Both the position numbers and the translations under genes were made by a program. DNA of 64,000 nucleotides from Tanytarsus gracilentus (Eukaryota > Arthropoda > Insecta > Diptera > Chironomidae), in contig JAXRKN010000043.1 of NCBI GenBank assembly GCA_038502055.1, forward strand, positions 1,488,001-1,552,000. The letters are read 5' to 3'. Of the stretch, positions 49,150 through 62,053 are shown one piece after another. How positions within the stretch are numbered: the first letter of the stretch is position 1; each line of letters opens with the position of its first letter. The notes under the pieces were generated by a model, which ran no database searches, was not told where the DNA came from, and saw nothing but the letters and a program-made list of their open reading frames with translations.

Positions 49150-51241
49150 TTAGCCGGGGTATGAAGGATTGAAGCGATCTTGGAATGCGTGCCATTTCCT
49201 CAAACGACCGCCATGAGGTCCGTTGCTGAGTGTCAATTCGTCTTCAATATCCAAAATTTCTTCACCACCCAATGTGTAACGATTCCAGCGAGTTGTAATT
49301 AATGAATCTGTGATGGGTGTTGGATCTCCAAAGACAGCAAAATTTGTCCACATTCTCACCATACGACGGCGAACGATGGTCGCTTGATTTGTGGGCAACA
49401 TTGGCAATGTGAATTGAGTGACGTCAAAAAGATAGAAAATGTCCTGTAAATATTTTTAATTTTCATAAAGTTTAGTTCAAAAATATTTAACAACTTACAT
49501 CGGCATGCATGGCGCTATAAGTAAAAAATAATTAATATTTTTTTAATAAGATTTAAATTTTTCTTACCCTGGTTGATCTTGAAGTCTAAGCAATCTCTTA
49601 ATCATGTTCAATGAGCCATCGAATCCAAACTTGTAATAGTAAATAGGTTGTGATTGACGTCTAACATGATAACGAACAGTTCGGTCAATGCCATAAGTAA
49701 AGTGTTGGTCGGTCATGTATTCTGAGTAGTTTAGTGCTTGTGCTTGACTCGGATGTCCACCAGCGAAATAATGGTTACGCATAGCAGTTGCAACTTCATT
49801 GATTTGAGTGTTATGAACGCCAGGAACCAAGTTGAAAGTTGGACTCGAGTAAAAGTGAGGATTTTGAGGAAAGAGAGCGAAAACATCAGGATCTGGAAGA
49901 AGTCCCTGTTCCATAAACATGAAGAGACTTTCGATGCTCGTGTATCCCATAATGAAAGGCATTTGCAAGACTTGTCCACGATTCATGAGTGTCACTGGGT
50001 CTGCAGTAAGGAATCGATATTCGGGTGAATTTTCAGGCTCAACATTTGGAACCCACTCGAAAGATGTATAGCCACGGGGAATTGGCAAATCGAGCCATCC
50101 TCCTGAATTTTCAACAAGCACTGCTGGTGGAATGAATCTCAATTGACTGACAAGATCTTGAGTGCTTGACCAGGTGAGTCCAATGCGTTGAGCCAACTTC
50201 GTTGCTTCTTTCAAGGGGTCAGTCTGGAAAGCCCATGGATTAATTGCTGAGCCACTCTGCATGATAGCGCGATGATAAAGCTAAATAAAAAAATAACAAA
50301 TTGATAAAGCGATAAAATTTTAACTTGATAAGACTCACGCCAGCCCCCATTTGAGTGAGAAGAAGATAATGAACGCCAACTGAACCGGCTGACTCTCCAA
50401 AGGCCGTTATTTGATTTGCCGACCCACCGAAGTGATGAATGTTGTTGCGTACCCAGCGCATTGCTTCAATCATGTCTTTTACACCCCAATTTCCTTGCGC
50501 GTGCTGATCGCCAGTCGAAAGGAAACCGAGAGCGCCAAGGCGGTAATTAATTGTGACAACCACAACGTTTCCCTATTATAGAGTAATTAGTATGAAAAGC
50601 GATTTGAGGAAATTATTCGCTTACGTCATTGATGAAATGAGATGGTCCGTAGATTCCACTGTTTCCACTGCCACCAGTGAACGAGCCACCATGAATCCAA
50701 ACCTTTTTAAATAATAAAAATTTAATTTTTAAATAAATTGAAAATTGAAAAAAAATTACCATAACTGGACGGCTTCCAGCAAGTTGTGAAGTGTAGACAT
50801 TGAGGTAAAGACAATCCTCAGAACCCGTTCCAACATCGAGTCCAAACCATCCAGAGCTTTGACATGTGGATCGATGATTTGCTGCGTCCCAAATGCCAGC
50901 CCAACCTGGATGTGGCACTGGGTTTCTAAATCTCAATGGACCAACAGGTGGTTGCGCATATCTAATTATAAAAATTACGGAATGCAAAGAAAGTTCTAGT
51001 TTTGTAAAATTTAAGAGAATATTTTTGAACGTACGGAATTCCATTAAATGCCAAAAATGAAGGTGTGCCAATTCCGGATCCAGTTGTGCGAATTCCTTGC
51101 AATTGACCTTGAGGTAATGTCACAATTGGACGATCCTAAAGATAACGTTCATTTCATTGCTGAATAAATCAAAAATTATTTTTTTCACACCTCTCCAACT
51201 GCACAACCCACAATGGTCACTATTAAAAGCCACTTGAACAT
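49150..51241 (-). CDS. secreted type-B carboxylesterase (alpha/beta hydrolase)
   Basis: Complete eight-exon gene: 51191-51241, 51035-51135, 50760-50961, 50625-50702, 50339-50572, 49568-50280, 49499-49514 and 49150-49443. The total is 1689 bases, 562 residues, the usual length for insect carboxylesterases. Exon 1 encodes a signal peptide (MFKWLLIVTIVGCAVG), so the enzyme should be secreted. Visible marks: FNGIPYAQPPVGPLRF near residue 50, a conserved cysteine pair C84 and C101 (EDCLYLNVY), oxyanion-hole HGG at 122-124, NYRLGALGFL, nucleophile S205 in GESAG, E339 in GYTSIESLF, and H463 in GAMHADD. The catalytic triad is intact, so it should hydrolyse carboxyl esters. GESAGS rather than GQSAG argues against a typical juvenile hormone esterase. 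The C-terminus shows no hydrophobic anchor. Substrate and clade are not assigned. The 16-base exon 7 carries the catalytic histidine. Confidence 0.96.
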
Positions 51242-51250
51242 CTTAACCGT

Positions 51251-51287
51251 AACTGAGGGTAAAACTCAGCTTGTGCCTTCTTTTATA
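51251..51287 (-). promoter_or_regulatory. TATA + initiator core promoter of the esterase
   Basis: On the minus strand TATAAAA occupies 51281-51287 and a TCAGTT initiator 51251-51256, with the predicted start A at 51254. The TATA begins 33 bases upstream of that A, the canonical distance. Transcription would start only 13 bases before the ATG at 51241, giving an extremely short leader. Confidence 0.6.
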
Positions 51288-51311
51288 CTATTTTTTTGGT
51301 CTTTCATAAAA

Positions 51312-51327
51312 TGATAAGATTTATCGC
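51312..51327. promoter_or_regulatory. two GATA sites upstream of the esterase
   Basis: TGATAAG (51312-51318) and TTATCGC (51321-51327, GCGATAA on the other strand) lie about 58-73 bases upstream of the predicted transcription start. GATA sites close to the promoter are common in insect genes for midgut and fat-body secreted enzymes; their use here is inferred. Confidence 0.3.
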
Positions 51328-54300
51328 AGATCGATTTAAAATCTTAAGATATTTTAAGATATTTCCATGACGCGTCGATAAGAAAATAATAAAAAATATT
51401 TTATTATCAATCGCACGCAAAGAAAATAATTTTATCTAATTGACTCAAAGTATTTAATTCACTCGCTCATTTCACCCTTCTTCAAACTCCCACGAGCATT
51501 ACTCATAATTTTGATGATATTTTTTAAAAATAGTTAATTACGGCGCTGCTCTCAAAAAATGTCAAGTAAAAAATATTTTAACCTTTTTGTGACAGTAAAA
51601 AGTGACATAAAATCCAGAGCGGCGGCGAAAGATGATAAATTGATGCTTAATTCGCTTTCCATGTAAAGTACTTCATGAGCTTTCATGAGAAAGCAAAAAT
51701 GAGAGTGGAAAGTTGAAAATTATTTTTTTTTTAATTTAACAGGACGGAAAAGTTTAAAAATTGCTTGGTGAAAAATTTAGAAATTTAAAGGTTAAATTTT
51801 ATAAAATTGTTTAAAAAATCAAGAAAACAAAATTTATTTTTTCACTGAATTGTAAAAATATTTTTTCCATCCAGCTTAGAATTTTTCATGAAGCATCGCA
51901 ACTGAAGCGAATTCATGATAATGAAAAACATGATGACAAGTTAATTTAAAAATTTTCTCTACGATATAAATCAAACGCAAGCTTCCTCTATGTGTTTCTC
52001 TCTCTTTCCCCTCTTGAAAGCATCAACAATGCGTGCGGAGGCGATAAGTCTGCGAAGAAGTCGCTCGAAAATACAAACTAACTAATTATATGGAGGAAAA
52101 AATATGACTTTGAAATGCTTTACTGACAATAATGATGAATTATTGCGAGAATCTTCTTTTCTATTTGTTTGCCTTCTTTTGAGCGATGTACGAAGAAATT
52201 AGTTCCAGATAACGCACAATATATTTCAATACCCGTGGTCGATGTGTGCACATCAACGAGTTTTTTAATTAAACATAGTCATTTATTCACGCTCTATTTC
52301 CTGACATTTTTCAAAGAGATCTTTTTTTTGTAAAGGAACTTTACTTCCGTTTTTGTGCTCTTGTTTATTTCTGTACGCAATTGCGCTGATTTATTTTCTA
52401 CTCGAGTTTTGTGAGAAACAAAATTTTCGCTTCATTTGGCATCGAGATATTTTTTCATCTCTCATGTTGTGTGTGTGCCTGCTGGTTGAAATACTTTCGA
52501 GAAAAAGGATTCCAATAAATTATAATTTTCAACTTTTTGACCTCTCATTTTGGAAACGTTGGGTGAGCATGTAAGATATTGAGGTGAGGATTGATTGTAG
52601 ATTAAGGAAAATTTTTTTTTAAAAAATTAAAAATTTTATTGTTAATAAAATTATTTTAAGATTTTTTAATTTTTTTTTCTCCATTTGACATCACTTTTTT
52701 TTATACTTTCAGACTCACCCTCTCGTTTTACCTTAACATACATTTTTATCCCATCAAAAAACACCAAAAATATTGAATCAAAAAGGATTACTTCGATCCC
52801 GCAAGGAAAGTGTGCAATAAATCAAGTAAAAGTTATTTATTTTTTCCTAAATGCGAAATTAGTGTTCGGAAGACTCCCCTAAAAAATTTCTTTTCGCAAG
52901 CCAATTTTAATGAAATTTGTGGGAGTAAAAGAAATTTCCGATTGATTACATCACACATCTTCAACCCCTAAAAAAATAAAGAAAGGGATTTTTTTCATAA
53001 AAATATAATGAAAATTTATGGTTTACTTTTACTTGATAATAGATTGTTGAGATTTATCTGAGGGTGCAGCATCGATTTATGTAAATTTAAATTATAAAAA
53101 GAGCAGCATAAAAATTGCATTTACCTAATTATTTCACAGTTATACTCAAAATGGCGTTATAATGAACACAAAATCATTATTAACTTGTTGGTGTGGAATT
53201 TATGTGACCTGAATTTGAAATTATCATTCATGACCAAGATTACATTATGGGGAGGACGCATCACTTTTGTCAGTAGAAAAATTTACGACTCTTCTCACTC
53301 TCCCGAGCCGTTAATTAACTTTATTCATTCGCATCCCCCAATTTACTTCATTTCGGATGTCATGGAAACATGCAAGTGACAGTCACGGAAGTATTTTTCT
53401 ATTTATCGGAATAATTTGCAGCATTTCGAACCTGGATAAAGTTTTTTCCTTCTCAACACATTAAAACTTTCATAACCAACGACATAAAATGAATTTTAAT
53501 ACGAGCATTGTTTTATTAGAAGACTTTTTCATTCGATTTGCGTTCTCTCCGATAAAGTTTCGGCATTAATTATCAATTTTAACAACGTTGACATTTATTG
53601 AGCATATTTTGAGAGATGTGCTTGGGAAAAAGTTTTAATTGCAACTTTTCGTAATAAAATCTTGTTTACATTTTAACTGCTGCTGCTCCTCTGTGGAGGG
53701 TAAATTTGCAAAAAAAAATTTAAAATGAATAAACTTATTTTAAATTGTAGGATTCGAACCATAAAATATTTTCATAATATATTTTTTACTTTTTTAATTT
53801 CTAAACATTTAAAGCAATTTTATCATCCCTTGATCGCCTCAGTCTCAATAGTTGTAAACTGTAAAGTTTCGAGGAAGGTAGAATGAAACTTTGTCGATCG
53901 CTTTTAAAATGATGATGTTCTTTACTCTATAAATTATCGAACAAACAAATTTGCATGCAAAATATTTGTCTTTCCTCCCTTTTATTTTCAACTCCTTTGC
54001 CTTCATTATAATATTAGTGAAGTGTATGTGCTTGTAAGTGGATTGAGTGAGAGAGATTTTGATTCATAGTTAAAAGGGGCTTAAGTAAGGTAAGTACATA
54101 TGAATACAAAAGGGCGGATGAAAAAGTAATATTATTACAACAAGTTGAAAAGCTAAACAATGTTAAAAGTTCCTCGAACCCGCCTTTCGCTTAGCTCAAC
54201 TTTTGAAAATAATTTTTTGTTTATGAACAAGCTTCTTTTTTCAGTTCCTTAACACACACGCTCTCTTAACAGCTCGATTGAATATAGTCATGAGACCGTA

Positions 54301-57300
54301 AAGATATTCGAATAAACTTTCACATGTGAACTTTTGAGCGTTGATTTATTAAGGACTTTGTAAATTTGTTCGCTTCTTGCTATGTTGGTACAGATTAAAT
54401 CATGAGAGTAATTACATAAGCTAAAACATAAAACTTTCGAGCGTCTTCTCGAGTGTGTTAGATGAAGAAAAAAATGTTTGAATTTTTCATGTTTTTTTAG
54501 GGGTTAAACAAGGAGCGGACAACTCGAACAAAAATTAAATTATGATAAAATTTAGAGCTGAATGTAAAATTTTAACTCATAATTTATTATTATTTTTTAA
54601 ATTTAAATTTTAAATCCTTTCGAAATTAAATTTTTTTCACAATCTCTTGCTATATTTTTTTAAGATAAACTTTTAATGAGATTTTAAATATTTTTAAAGC
54701 GCTCTAAAAGTTTAAGAGAACTTTTTCTTAAACTTGATCATTAAATTCACATTTTTCTCTTAAAGTTTAATCAATCACAAAATTATTTTCTATCCCAACT
54801 AATTCTTCATCCGCAAAAAAAAACTTATCCAATTTATAAACATCCTCAGAAGTATTTTCATTTCTCCGCATTAGTTTCGCCTGTACATTCAATTACAGAA
54901 AATTGAGAAAAGTCCAAAAAAATAAAATTCATTTCATGTCTATTTTGTGCTGTATTTCTTTTGGATACTGCGGAAGAAGGGATCAAAAATTGTATTAAAT
55001 GAGAGCACAGCAAGAAAAGAAAAGAAATTTAATCAAAAGAATTTCAGTATGAGCTTTCATGTTGGCGCAATTGGAAGGCCTAAGGATATGTTCAGAGTGT
55101 GAGAGAGAAAGAAATGGCAGCAGAAGCGGAAATGGAAGAAAAAACATCTGCAAGAAATTTCCTCGAAATAAAGAAGGATGAAAATTAATTTATTTATGTC
55201 TGAGACCACTATCGAAAAGTGGAGTTGAAATCAAGAGTAAATCGGATTATTGAGAAGTGTTCTGGCATTCAGATCACCAGTGGAATGTAAAAGCACACAA
55301 CGTGTGAGTGTGCGTTCCGCAACGAAATGAATAATGCTTTCTCATGCTGAAAATATTTTTCAATCAAAAATTTTCCATCACTAGATGGGTTTTTTACTGC
55401 TCACCATCTATCGCCGCTCATGGGGTGCCAAAAATGAAATATCGAAATGTTTGAAATCGGAAGGCAAAGCTGATATTTTATTTTTAAATAACACAACTAG
55501 ACACTTACAAATGAGACACATTACAGTGAAACATATGTTAGATGAGTTCGTTCTCTCCTTTTTTTCGGAAAGCGACCAAGCAGCACTTTTCACTTGTGTT
55601 ATGGAGAATGCGGAAAAAATATGTTTCGAGTACATTTAGAGAGGAAATTTTAGAGGAAAAGGGCGAAAGATGAGAAATGAGGGAAGAAAAAATTTCATCA
55701 ATCCATGGCACAAGGAAGAAAAATGATTTAAAAATATTGCATTGTGGAACTTTCATCGTTCGCTTTGAAAGTAAATGTGATCATGAAATTTATGGATAGT
55801 TTTCATTAAAAAGAAAATGTTGAAAATATTTAAAATCCAGAGATTCATTTTTAAAAAATAAAATAAAAAATTTCTACGTCACCAATTTTATATTCAAAAG
55901 CCCTTTTTTAAGGTTTAATAAAAAATCCCACTTTTCATAGGTCCATAATCGACTGCCCTTTATATTAAATTTCTCGTTTAGATTTACAATGAAAAGAGGA
56001 AAATTTCACATAAATATTTAGAAGCACATAAAAAATTGTTTATTGAACATTTTTCTCCCCTATTTTTATTTAGAGGCCGGAAATAAGAACTGAAATGCAA
56101 AGATAAAATTGAACATTGATAAGAAATGCTCGTATTTTCATCAGAAATTCACCCAAGTTATTGATAGCTACATTTCATTGTAATGGTGACATAAAAATGA
56201 AACTCCTCGAAATGTCTTTCGATTTGATGCAATTTTTCATCACCCCCTTCACGCATATTAACATGACATATATATCGCATTTTGTACCGTTTTATTGCAA
56301 CGTGTTATGTAGATGTGTGTTGAGAGGTGAAGAATAATTGATGGCATCTAGATTCGAAAATTGAGTAACATTTGTTTAGATGCGGTGGAAAATCTCGATT
56401 TGTCCTCCAAGACGAGCTCGATTTTTTCTGCTTGAGATGTGACATTTGTCATATGTGGAAGATTTTAAATATTCAGCAATAACTTTTTAATTAATTCTTT
56501 AAAAATTCTTTGAACATGAAAAACCAACAGCCATAGTCTAAAAGAGATAAAAATCGATAAAGCAGTAAACAAAAATATGTTTTGTGAGAGTCAGATCCAT
56601 AAATATTTGAACAATCTTCCAATATGATGGAATTTATAATATAAGAAAAATTCCTTCTTCGTGACATAAGCCTCTTCCCCTTTAGCACGCTTCTTGACAT
56701 GATATAAAATCAGACATCAGCGCGAGATACTCTCAGATATTTTCTTTAATGAGATTTTGATGATCCCCCTTTTTATACGCACATACACACTCACTTATGA
56801 CTATGCGGAGATGAACCTTGTTTTTATGCTCTCTTACATACCAGAAAAGGAAAAGAAGCTTTTCCTCCTGAACGACAGGGAAAAATTTCTTAATAAAATA
56901 TTTGATAACATAAAACTTTAATACGCACATGTGAGGCGTAAAGAGTGCTTAGAGAGTACGATTACATTTCCGTTTACTTCGCGCGATGAACGAAGGAGAG
57001 TGGAATGTACTCGAGTATGAATGACTTGAGAAGGAAAAACATTGTCATCATAAAATATTTACGAAGAAATTTCTCATATACGGTAAAAAAAATTTTAGTT
57101 TTTTTCGAGGAAATTTTCAAGGTTTTCAGGTTGAACGAGGATTAAGAAATAAAAGCGCAATTTTACTTTTATTCAGCGTTAAAATTTAATTTAGTTAATT
57201 TTTAAAAAAATATTTTTTAACATTTTTCAAAAATTCCGCTAAAAAACTTTCACAAACTCATTACCAAAATTGAGTGTATAAATTTTTCAAATTTTCGTGC

Positions 57301-57875
57301 AAAAATAAGTCGAATGGATTATGCACCAATCTGTCTTTTCGCCTCGCAACACAAAAAAGCACTTCGAGCTTGATTGAAACTTGACAATTCTGGCATAATT
57401 TACGCAAAGGATTTTCCCAGATTTTCGACGCCAAAGCAATGCTCATTAATTTAGTTGAGATTAGAGCGAGAGCGAGAAAATTCCGGCAAAAAAGATATTT
57501 CTCGCATCTATTCTAGGTCGATAAGATGCCTAGATGATTGTAGAAAATAAATTCCGCCATTAAAATTCTTCCATAGTTATAAAGATAACGTCAGATTAAT
57601 GATAAAACTTTTATTTACGAAAATACACAAACATAAACACAATAAATGAGGATTTTCTCTGCATTGCATGTAAAAATCTTAGTTTAGTTATCGCAGAGAA
57701 TTGAAAGCATTAATAAGACATAAAGAATCATTAATCCTCTTTTTAGGAGGATGCTACTCATCTCTCGTACTCGTAAACAAAGCTTTGAGAAAATTTTATT
57801 TCTCTTATCATTGCAAGATGGCCATAAGGAGATTTAATTGACTTTTTTCTTTCCTCCCTTATTATGTTATGTAAT

Positions 57876-58163
57876 TTTTGGGGTTGTTAGATGAACATGT
57901 GAGAGTTTAATGTGGTATTGAGGAATTGAATTAATTTTGGTAGCAATTTAAAATTTTGTTGCTATAATTTTCCAGTTAAAATTAAAAAATCTAAAAAAAT
58001 TTTTAACTACTATAATTTTTTGAACTGCTTTAATTTTTTTTTGAAATTAAAGTGAAATCATTAATTTTAAGTAAAAAGCTTCAAATTTAATATCAAACTT
58101 ATAATGACTTTCAATAGTTAATAAATTTTTCAATGTAACTCCATCAACAAATTCACCCCAAAA
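57876..58163. repeat. fold-back AT-rich element (TTTTGGGGT ends)
   Basis: TTTTGGGGT (57876-57884) and ACCCCAAAA (58155-58163) form a 9-base perfect inverted repeat around about 270 bases of A/T-rich DNA with internal self-complementary aaattttaa blocks. No reading frame. Confidence 0.4.
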
Positions 58164-58248
58164 TTTTCTCCCCTATTCGCAATGACCGTGCAACAATGGT
58201 CAATAAATGACTTCTTAACTTTCTCTCTCACCCACTCATTCTCAAAAG

Positions 58249-58749
58249 ATGGATAATTCCGTTAATGAACTTTTCTTAATGAGGACTTCAGAGGCGAGTG
58301 CAATTAGAGAGACGTCAAGTGCGGGATCCTTCGCAAATATTAATAATAAAAAATATTCTTTTTATTTTCAACAATTGAAAACAGACGGTAAAAAGTTTTT
58401 TAATATCACGGATAAAAAGAGCTCTTCATGGCATTTCATAATTTTTTTATTCGTTGCAAAAGAGTCCGAAATGATATTGAGCAGCAACAAAAAAATAAAG
58501 TTTTTTTTTCTTGAAGATTCTTTTAAGAGTTCTCCCATCTCTTCAACAAAAACCTCTAGCAAATTTCTGTGGAAAGATTTTTATGTTTTTATTTGGGAAA
58601 TATTTTCTCTGTGGGTGAAAAGTTTTTTAATAACTCAAACCTCGAAGAGAAAAAATCGTCATCATCGCCCATCATTGAGCATCCGCTCTCGAAATGTGGA
58701 TTCAGGTGGATTTCGACTCATCAACATTCCTCATTTTTTGCCATTATGA
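58249..58749 (+). CDS. uncharacterised 166-codon frame
   Basis: Single open frame from ATG (context aaaagATGG) to TGA, 166 residues. The N-terminal 35 residues are mixed and polar (MDNSVNELF...); the middle is rich in K, F and S with a hydrophobic stretch near residues 63-69; the C-terminal part is basic (TSKRKNRHHRPSL). No family, signal peptide or clear membrane layout is recognised, and no core promoter was seen. A frame this long is rare by chance at this base composition, which is the main argument for it; poly-F/poly-K tracts argue against it. It may be a real small gene, an exon fragment, or noise. Confidence 0.2.
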   Translation: MDNSVNELFLMRTSEASAIRETSSAGSFANINNKKYSFYFQQLKTDGKKFFNITDKKSSSWHFIIFLFVAKESEMILSSNKKIKFFFLEDSFKSSPISSTKTSSKFLWKDFYVFIWEIFSLWVKSFLITQTSKRKNRHHRPSLSIRSRNVDSGGFRLINIPHFLPL

Positions 58750-61663
58750 ATTTTCATTTTGGATAAATTTTCGCCGAAAAAAAAAACAATTTGCAAACTT
58801 TTCTGTTTTTCTCATAATTGTCTCTTGTGTACTTCACTGCTGGAGCAAAAAAAAATTGTTTTAAGAGAAACGAAAAGGACAGGAAAAAGTTTTCTTGCAT
58901 TTATTAAATTTTCTTCTCTCTTTTGTTCAAATTCAATTTCCAAACGTGTTCCTCAAGTGAACAAGAGCGAGGAAGACCCAAAGTTAGCGAAGTAACTTGA
59001 TTTAAATATGCTCCCAGAAAATAGCTGAAAGTCATTTGGTGAAATTATTTAAATTGAGCAATTTTCACAGAGAAATTTCAACCTAAACTTTATTTTTTCG
59101 CAAAATAAAATACGAAAATGTCATCGAGCACTATTATTATAAGAGTTGAACTGCTTTTATGACAGAATTTAATTTTCTCCAAGTTGATTAAAAAACTTCC
59201 AAGCTTCACATGCATGCAGATATGTGCGCGGAGGAAGAAGAAGGAGCTAAAACAAAATTAAAGAAATAATTGAATGTCACAGCTGCTTCTCGATAGCAGT
59301 TATCAGGTAATGATTGAGGAAATTAAGATTTTAATCGAAAAAATAATAGAATTGATAGTGCATGCATAATATTTTATCTTAATTTTAATTGACTTTAGTT
59401 ACAATGTAGAAGTATATATTTTTTTAAATTAACCTCAAGTTCATAACCCTCGAATTTGACTGATTTTCCATCAGAAAACAGAGAGGTGAGAACTGAAGAG
59501 CAAGAACAAGATACTAAATATGACGTGCAACAAGTTAATCTGAGAAGATTTATTACTATCACAGGACTCACTCGCTCTTTATTCTCGTGGGGTTTTTTAG
59601 TTTTTTTCTTCGCATCTTTCTCCTTAATTTTGAGAAATGACTTTGAAGAATTTTTGCTCTCACAAAAAACGAGACATTCCATTTGCTTGCTTTTTTATTA
59701 AATTTCCTTCTCATGTACATGTGCAGAAAAAAAATACTCAGCTAGCTTTTTTTTATTGTTTGCAAACAAACCTACTACATTGCAACGTGATTGTACTCTC
59801 AATTTTATCTCACTTCGTATGTGAAAAAAGAATTCTGATGGCAAGAGAAGGAAATTTTCGCACCCTTCAAGAAAAGTAATTTTCCACCTTCATCCGTCGC
59901 TCGTTGTTATCATAACGTATGTAAGTAGAGTGCCACCAACACCGGAGAAGAGGGAATCTGTTATGTAATCGACGATAATCACATTTTCATATTCTCTTTC
60001 GTACGAACTTCATTAAATACTTCACTTAAAGCGAGTGCTTTCGAACAAGCTTTTTTTCATGAAATTTAAATTCCCACTAAATCCTTCCTGCTCGCGTCAT
60101 AGCAAATATAAAACAGCGAGTGAATGAGTTTAAGTAAATATCTGTGTTAAAAAATTGCTTTCGCTTTCAATCTCCTTCGTGAAGACTCACACATGGAAGA
60201 GTTTTGGATGAAAAATTCAATTTACCGTCAAACGAGCACGTTTTCCACTGATTAGTATCATTTTAAGCTAGTTAAATCCCAAGTAGAATTAAGTGTATCT
60301 CAGTTGGAAAATACACACGCATGGAGCAAACACCGAAAATGTTCCTCTTTGTATTTTTTTTGCATATTTTAGGTGTTGTGAATATTTTCGCGAAAAAAAA
60401 TTTAAAATTGTGTTTCAAAAATTTTAAATTCTCTGTGATTAAATAATTTGACTTTTAATGGTTCCGCCGAATATTTTTTCGACAAAATGTCATCACATCA
60501 CTTTCGCACATCACCCCATAATGAGTTCTAATTTCCAACTCATATATCTTCGAGCGTCACATGAAAGTGAGAAATTAATTCCGATGTTAAAAATGTTTTG
60601 AAACTTTTCCTCGAGTTATCACATCGCTGCCATTGTAAGAAACTTTTTATTTTCATTTTGAGAGGGCTTAAAAATTGCGCAATAAAAAGTGCGAAAGAGA
60701 GATGAAAGTTTTCAAACTGCCAAAACAGAAAAAAAAGTAAAGATTAAAATTGAAAACAGCAATGAGAGAAAAGTTTCGCACACAAACAACTTCCTAAATT
60801 CCGCTTGACATTCTAAAAAATATATATTTTCAGTTTAACAATGTTGTTGATATCATTGAGAAGAGAAATTAATGACAATTTCTCAAAAGAACCATTAGTT
60901 ATGCTTATCAGTTGGAAAGAATTTTTTGTTTGGGTGCTGGCAACAGTTCTAGAGTTCTAATTTTTCCCCCAATCGGACTCAAAATGAAAAATTGAAATGT
61001 CGTCGAGTGTGAAATGAGTGGAAAATAAGAGCTCTGGAAATCTGAATATAAAAAAAGGGAAAATTCAAAGCGATTAAGGTGCGATTTAAAACTATTCCAT
61101 CTTCATCTCTTTTGTGTGTGATTTCTTGTACATTTCTGTTGTTTTTTTTTGAAACGTTGATGCCACTCAGAATGATAAATGAAATGGCATTTTTTCTTTA
61201 TATTTTTTTTGCTGCTGCATCAAAGCGAACAGGAGATGATAATAAAAATGTTTTCTTCTCTCATTCATCCCGAAAAATGTACTTCAAACTTTTTCCACTC
61301 ATTCTTTTCATTCGAGTAACAAGATACATCATTTGATAGAAATTTCTTCTGTCTATCTTCTTTTGTGATTGCTAACAAGCTTTTTTTGTGCAATTTTTTT
61401 CTCACTTGCAAAATGATGATGTATATGAATTTCTCTCTGACCTACATATTTTCCACCATGCTGTACATTTATTAATAGGTGTAAAGTTTTAATGACGATG
61501 AACGTCATCAGAGTATAAATTGTATGCAATAAGTGGTTGCCAGTCTAAAAATATCTTTAAATGATATGAAAGTAACGAGTCAGAGGACAAAACTATATTT
61601 TTTCATCGTTGACCCAAACAAGCTTTCCATCCCTTGATCTCAAAACTCCTTTAACTCATCGAT

Positions 61664-62053
61664 ATGCAGACGATATCGAAAGTTCTCACTGTAATTTCCT
61701 TCATAGCGTTGCATTTGACTGAGAGAGCATGTAAAAGCTCATATGGGGATATGCGAGATGAGGAAAATTGCTTTATCACGAAAGTTGATCATGCAAATGT
61801 TGTACACATATACACGAAATTTAATCAAAATGAAAACAGAAGAGGAAATTGTCGAACGATAGAATCACAATGTGCTCATCTTCTCCTTGTTTTTTGCATC
61901 CTTCACTTTCTCATGACAAAAAGGCGAGAAAGAGAAAAGATAAATAATGAACATACAACAGCAACTACACAACTACTGCTGCTTGCTGCCGTGCCAACAA
62001 AGAGATTCTCAGATTTCAATTGCACACTTTACTACCAGGCGACGAGGAGTTGA
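61664..62053 (+). CDS. uncharacterised 129-codon frame with signal-like N-terminus
   Basis: Open frame from ATG to TGA, 129 residues. Residues 1-18 (MQTISKVLTVISFIALHL) look like a signal peptide or membrane anchor. A second hydrophobic stretch around residues 92-103 (AHLLLVFCILHFL) is followed by a strongly basic run (TKRREREK). Six cysteines are spread over the frame. No family is recognised. Codon use is less A/T-driven than in most chance frames here, but length alone is not significant. Confidence 0.17.
   Translation: MQTISKVLTVISFIALHLTERACKSSYGDMRDEENCFITKVDHANVVHIYTKFNQNENRRGNCRTIESQCAHLLLVFCILHFLMTKRREREKINNEHTTATTQLLLLAAVPTKRFSDFNCTLYYQATRS

Noticed and set aside
49738..50028. 96-codon plus-strand frame, and an alternative minus-strand frame at 49731-49979
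   Set aside because: Both overlap esterase exon 6 in other frames and have no family features.
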